Part shown: positions 61,606-64,000 of the stretch, one piece after another | How positions within the stretch are numbered: the first letter of the stretch is position 1 | How the letters are laid out: the number at the start of each line of letters is the position of its first letter | NCBI RefSeq assembly: GCF_000696385.1 | Contig: NZ_JJMN01000064.1 | Span: 62,001 to 126,000 of the forward strand | Direction of reading: 5' to 3' | DNA from: Vibrio metoecus | GTDB lineage: Bacteria; Pseudomonadota; Gammaproteobacteria; Enterobacterales; Vibrionaceae | DNA: 64,000 nucleotides | The notes under the pieces: generated by a model | Seen by the model: only the letters and a program-made list of their open reading frames with translations | Told to the model about the DNA's origin: nothing | Databases searched by the model: none | Program-made: the position numbers and the translations under genes

Positions 61606-61627
61606 AGAAGCGGATTGCTCCGCTTCT
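61606..61627. repeat. Hairpin between tctC and tctB
   Basis: AGAAGCGGA and TCCGCTTCT are perfect 9-base arms around TTGC. It lies just after the leftward tctC stop, inside a 249-base gap. It can form in mRNA and may limit read-through, so that TctC exceeds TctAB. Confidence 0.7.
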
Positions 61628-61634
61628 GCTGCAA

Positions 61635-62606
61635 TTACTTCAGGAAACCGAGCTCACGCATCAGGTCTGCCATTTGCTTCTCTTGCTCTTCAAGGAAAGC
61701 GTAAAACTCTTTGTCGCCTTTGTAGCTGTCAATCCAGCCGTTACGATCGCGGATCACTTTCCACTCTTCGCTGGCAAACATCTTTTTGAACACTTCGTTC
61801 CACTCCGCCACTTTTTCTGCGCTTACGCCCGGTGCTGCAAAGTAGCCACGCCAGTTAACGAAGGTGGTTGGGTTGCCATAGTCAGCAAGGGTTGGAATAT
61901 CGGGTGCGATCTCCAAACGTTTTGGAGAAGTAATCGCCAGAACGCGCACTTGACCGGATTTCGACATCTCCAGCACTTCGCCCAGACCCGTTGAAAGCAC
62001 TTGAGTTTCGCCAGAGAGCAGAGCTGTCATCGCAGAGCCGCCCGCATCATAAGCCACGTAACGCACTTCTTTTGGATCCAAGCCTTGGCCTTTAAAGGCC
62101 GCCGCTGCCACTAAGTGGTCCATACTGCCGCGCGCAGAACCACCTGCGATTTTAATTTGTTTTGGGTTGGCTTTGAAATCTGCGACCACTTGTTCCCAAG
62201 AGGTGTATTTCGAATCGCCCGCCACGACGAAAGCACCGTAGTCAGACACGATTTCGGCGACTGGAGTTAAGTCACGGAAGGATTGTGGGAAAACCCCAGA
62301 CAGTGAACGGATAACAATCGGCGTTGAGTTTACCATCAGCGTATCTTGTTGACGCTCTGCCGTTTCAATCATGTGTGCAATCGCTTTACCGCCACCGCCA
62401 CCAGACAGGTTTTGGTAAGAGGCGTTTTCGATTAGCTTAGCTTTCATTAGCGCATCACCAGTAGCGCGCGCAGTCATATCCCAACCGCCACCAGCACCAC
62501 CGGGTACAATAAAGTGGATTTTTTCAATGTCAGCCGCGAGAGAGGAGAAAGAAAAAGTAGCGGCCAGCATGGCGGCGGTGAGAGAAGGTTTAAAAAACTT
62601 CAACAT
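61635..62606 (-). CDS. tctC: Tripartite tricarboxylate transporter, periplasmic binding protein
   Basis: A 323-residue TctC/BugT-type binding protein with a signal peptide (MLKFFKPSLTAAMLAATFSF, cleavage after SLAA), the glycine-rich segment IHFIVPGGAGGGWDMTARAT at the mature start, and KQIKIAGGSARGSMDHLVAA. The ligand is a small organic acid; its neighbour the 2-methylcitrate pathway makes a tricarboxylate or propionate-related acid a plausible substrate, by inference. Confidence 0.92.
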   Translation of the reverse strand: MLKFFKPSLTAAMLAATFSFSSLAADIEKIHFIVPGGAGGGWDMTARATGDALMKAKLIENASYQNLSGGGGGKAIAHMIETAERQQDTLMVNSTPIVIRSLSGVFPQSFRDLTPVAEIVSDYGAFVVAGDSKYTSWEQVVADFKANPKQIKIAGGSARGSMDHLVAAAAFKGQGLDPKEVRYVAYDAGGSAMTALLSGETQVLSTGLGEVLEMSKSGQVRVLAITSPKRLEIAPDIPTLADYGNPTTFVNWRGYFAAPGVSAEKVAEWNEVFKKMFASEEWKVIRDRNGWIDSYKGDKEFYAFLEEQEKQMADLMRELGFLK

Positions 62607-63142
62607 GTTTCACGTTCCTTATGTCGGCGCATCATACTGCACGTTGATGCTTATTTTTTTGTGTTATCCCTTGCGATGCAGAGAAAGCGTTCAAGTTCGC
62701 ATCCACAAAGCTAGGTGAAAAGTGGAGAGCACGATAGGCTGACCACTGCTACCGATGACTTGGTATGTGTTAAGGTTAAAAACCTGTTAAGGAAATGTCT
62801 CCAATCCGTCAATAAAAACAATATTGGGCATAAAGGGGATTTTGTTCATAAAGTTCACGTTGTCGCCGAGGCTTAATTTTTAAGTTGAGGCAAGCTGCAT
62901 GGTGTAGACAGTGTGCTGTTGTTTGTCTCAAGCCATAAAATTGAATGTTTATTCTTATCTATTTGTTTTTAAGGTTTTTATTGTAGTTTTTTTCTTTTGA
63001 GTTGGTTTTATACCTTAGTCTAAAGTGTCGACAATTTACTTGATTGTCGACACTTTGTTGGGCTACTTTTTCATCAGACCGAATTGTTATTAATAAGTGC
63101 CTAGGTACATAGAGCTAGGTGCGATAGTGGGAATTACGATTG
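62607..63142. promoter_or_regulatory. Divergent promoter region between tctC and the GntR regulator
   Basis: About 535 bases. The right half is T-rich and contains the paired operators at 63022-63056. The left half presumably holds the tctC promoter. No gene is visible in it. Confidence 0.55.
63022..63056. promoter_or_regulatory. Tandem FCD/GntR-type operators as one long inverted repeat
   Basis: AAAGTGTCGACAAT and ATTGTCGACACTTT are perfect 14-base arms around TTACTTG. Each arm is itself a near-palindrome centred on TCGA, so two protein sites lie 19 bases apart. The element is 87 bases upstream of the GntR gene. Autoregulation is inferred from position and from the TTGTCGACAA-like core known for FCD-type GntR regulators of prp genes. 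Confidence 0.8.
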
Positions 63143-63847
63143 ATGAAAAGCAGTACTTTATCTCGTCAGCCGAGCACAGAAAAAGAAAGCACCAAATCAG
63201 AGAACCTAACCGAATATCTGATTGAAGCCATTGTGGAAGGGCAGCTCGTGCCGGGCTGTAAAATCTCTGAACCTGAACTTGCCAAACAATTTCAAGTCAG
63301 CCGCGGCCCACTGCGCGAAGCGTTAATGCGAGTCGAAGGGCTTGGGCTGATTGAACGCATTCCGCATATCGGTGCGCGAGTGACTCAGCTTTCACCCACC
63401 AAATTGGTCGAGTTGTATGCAGTGCGTGAAGCACTGGAAGGCATGGCTGCAAGGCTAGCGGCACGCAATATTACCGAAATCGAACTCGCGGGCTTAGAAA
63501 GCCTATTGTCGACACATTCCACTCATATCGATCAGGTCGAGGGCGCTTCTTACTTTCACCAGCAGGGCGATTTCGATTTCCACTACCGAATTATTCAAGC
63601 CAGCCGCAATCAGCAGCTGATTGGCTTGCTGTGTGATGAGCTTTACCACTTATTGCGCATGTATCGTTACCAATCGCCGCGTTCGCATTCACGTCCAGTC
63701 GAAGCGTTGGAAGAACACAAATTTATTCTGCGTGCGATCCGCCAACGGGATGAAGAGTTGGCCGAAATGCTGATGCGTCGCCACATCTCGCGCAGTCGTC
63801 AATTGATCGAACAACACATAGTGCTGGATGCCCAACAACAAGGTTAA
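63143..63847 (+). CDS. GntR-family (FCD) regulator, probable prp operon repressor
   Basis: A 234-residue regulator: winged helix (ELAKQFQVSRGPLREALMRVEG, with GLGLIERIPHIGARV as the wing) and an all-helical FCD effector domain (FDFHYRIIQASRNQQLIGLL). The ATG at 63143 is preferred over the TTG three bases before it. It lies immediately upstream of prpB (ten bases), so it probably controls propionate catabolism via 2-methylcitrate, though this is by context. Confidence 0.9.
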   Translation: MKSSTLSRQPSTEKESTKSENLTEYLIEAIVEGQLVPGCKISEPELAKQFQVSRGPLREALMRVEGLGLIERIPHIGARVTQLSPTKLVELYAVREALEGMAARLAARNITEIELAGLESLLSTHSTHIDQVEGASYFHQQGDFDFHYRIIQASRNQQLIGLLCDELYHLLRMYRYQSPRSHSRPVEALEEHKFILRAIRQRDEELAEMLMRRHISRSRQLIEQHIVLDAQQQG

Positions 63848-63857
63848 GGAGAATCCC

Positions 63858-64000
63858 ATGAGTTTAAGTCCTGGCGCCAAATTCAGGCTGGCAGTGAAAA
63901 CCCATCATCCGTTACAAATCGTCGGCACGATTAACCCTTATTGCGCCATGATGGCGAAAAGTATCGGCCATCAAGCGATTTATCTCTCTGGCGGTGGCAT
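63858..64000 (+). CDS. prpB: Methylisocitrate lyase, N-terminal part (runs off window)
   Basis: PrpB cleaves 2-methylisocitrate to pyruvate and succinate, the last step of the 2-methylcitrate cycle. The 47 visible residues (SLSPGAKFRLAVK, then VGTINPYCAMMAKSIG, then AIYLSGGG) match the N-terminus of the isocitrate-lyase/PEP-mutase family. The ATG at 63858 follows TAAGGAG, ten bases after the GntR gene. The rest of the gene is outside the window. Confidence 0.9.
   Translation, partial: MSLSPGAKFRLAVKTHHPLQIVGTINPYCAMMAKSIGHQAIYLSGGG

Noticed and set aside
1-64000. CRISPR arrays, insertion sequences, tRNA or rRNA genes, integron repeats
   Set aside because: Looked for regularly spaced repeats, transposase motifs, tRNA arm patterns and long direct repeats; none seen by eye.

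Overview
The window is a stretch of a Vibrio chromosome, almost certainly from the Vibrio cholerae group (V. cholerae, V. metoecus, V. paracholerae or V. mimicus). Gene order and protein sequences match what I remember of V. cholerae chromosome 1 around VC1280 to VC1336: chitin deacetylase, chitobiose PTS, opgGH, asnS, sdaCA, bsrV, ompV, carRS (vprAB), mglBAC, tct and prp. This is core housekeeping and nutrient-sensing DNA. I see no insertion sequence, integron, prophage, CRISPR array, tRNA or rRNA.

Layout. 1-6050: chitin oligosaccharide use. A secreted deacetylase (minus strand) diverges from a chitobiose operon (PTS IIB, IIC, IIA, GH4 6-phospho-glucosidase, ChbG deacetylase, LacI-type regulator), with a perfect LacI-family operator between them. 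6050-9860: opgGH for osmoregulated periplasmic glucans. 10.2-22.4 kb: two chemoreceptors (one carrying a CxxCH haem motif), an exonuclease, a cNMP/CBS/DUF294 protein, aspC, an acetyltransferase, thiD behind a TPP riboswitch, asnS and queD. 22.4-29.6 kb: serine transport and deamination, a Nudix CoA pyrophosphatase, pabB and class I fumarase. 29.8-35.5 kb: ycjX-ycjF-tyrR-GNAT-HD-DUF2947 in a tight run. 35.6-43.2 kb: exporter, broad-spectrum racemase bsrV, third chemoreceptor, then an SLC13 transporter linked to a soluble histidine kinase and a lone receiver protein. 43.3-51.5 kb: VirK-like protein, ompV, carRS, a large divergent class A penicillin-binding protein, and a NifX-like/NqrM-like pair. 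52.1-55.8 kb: mglBAC galactose importer with two gal-type operators. 55.9-59.3 kb: potassium channel, small membrane protein, and an HlyD-type adaptor with a DUF2955 permease. 59.3 kb to the end: tctCBA, a GntR/FCD regulator with tandem operators, and the start of prpB (2-methylcitrate cycle).

The most striking property is reading-frame damage. Thirteen conserved genes are broken: the deacetylase, chbC, chbF, a chemoreceptor, the DUF294 gene, aspC, ycjX, tyrR, the soluble kinase, carS, the large PBP, mglA and the DUF2955 permease. The breaks are mostly single-base gains, some losses, often in short homopolymers, and sometimes mutually compensating within a few dozen bases. Because they hit unrelated genes across the whole window while protein sequence on both sides stays intact, base-calling or assembly error is the simplest explanation. 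I annotate the affected genes over their full restored span and mark them as disrupted. The real novelty candidates are small: operator arrangements (mgl, chb, gntR), RNA hairpins, the haem-motif chemoreceptor, and the transporter-kinase-receiver operon.
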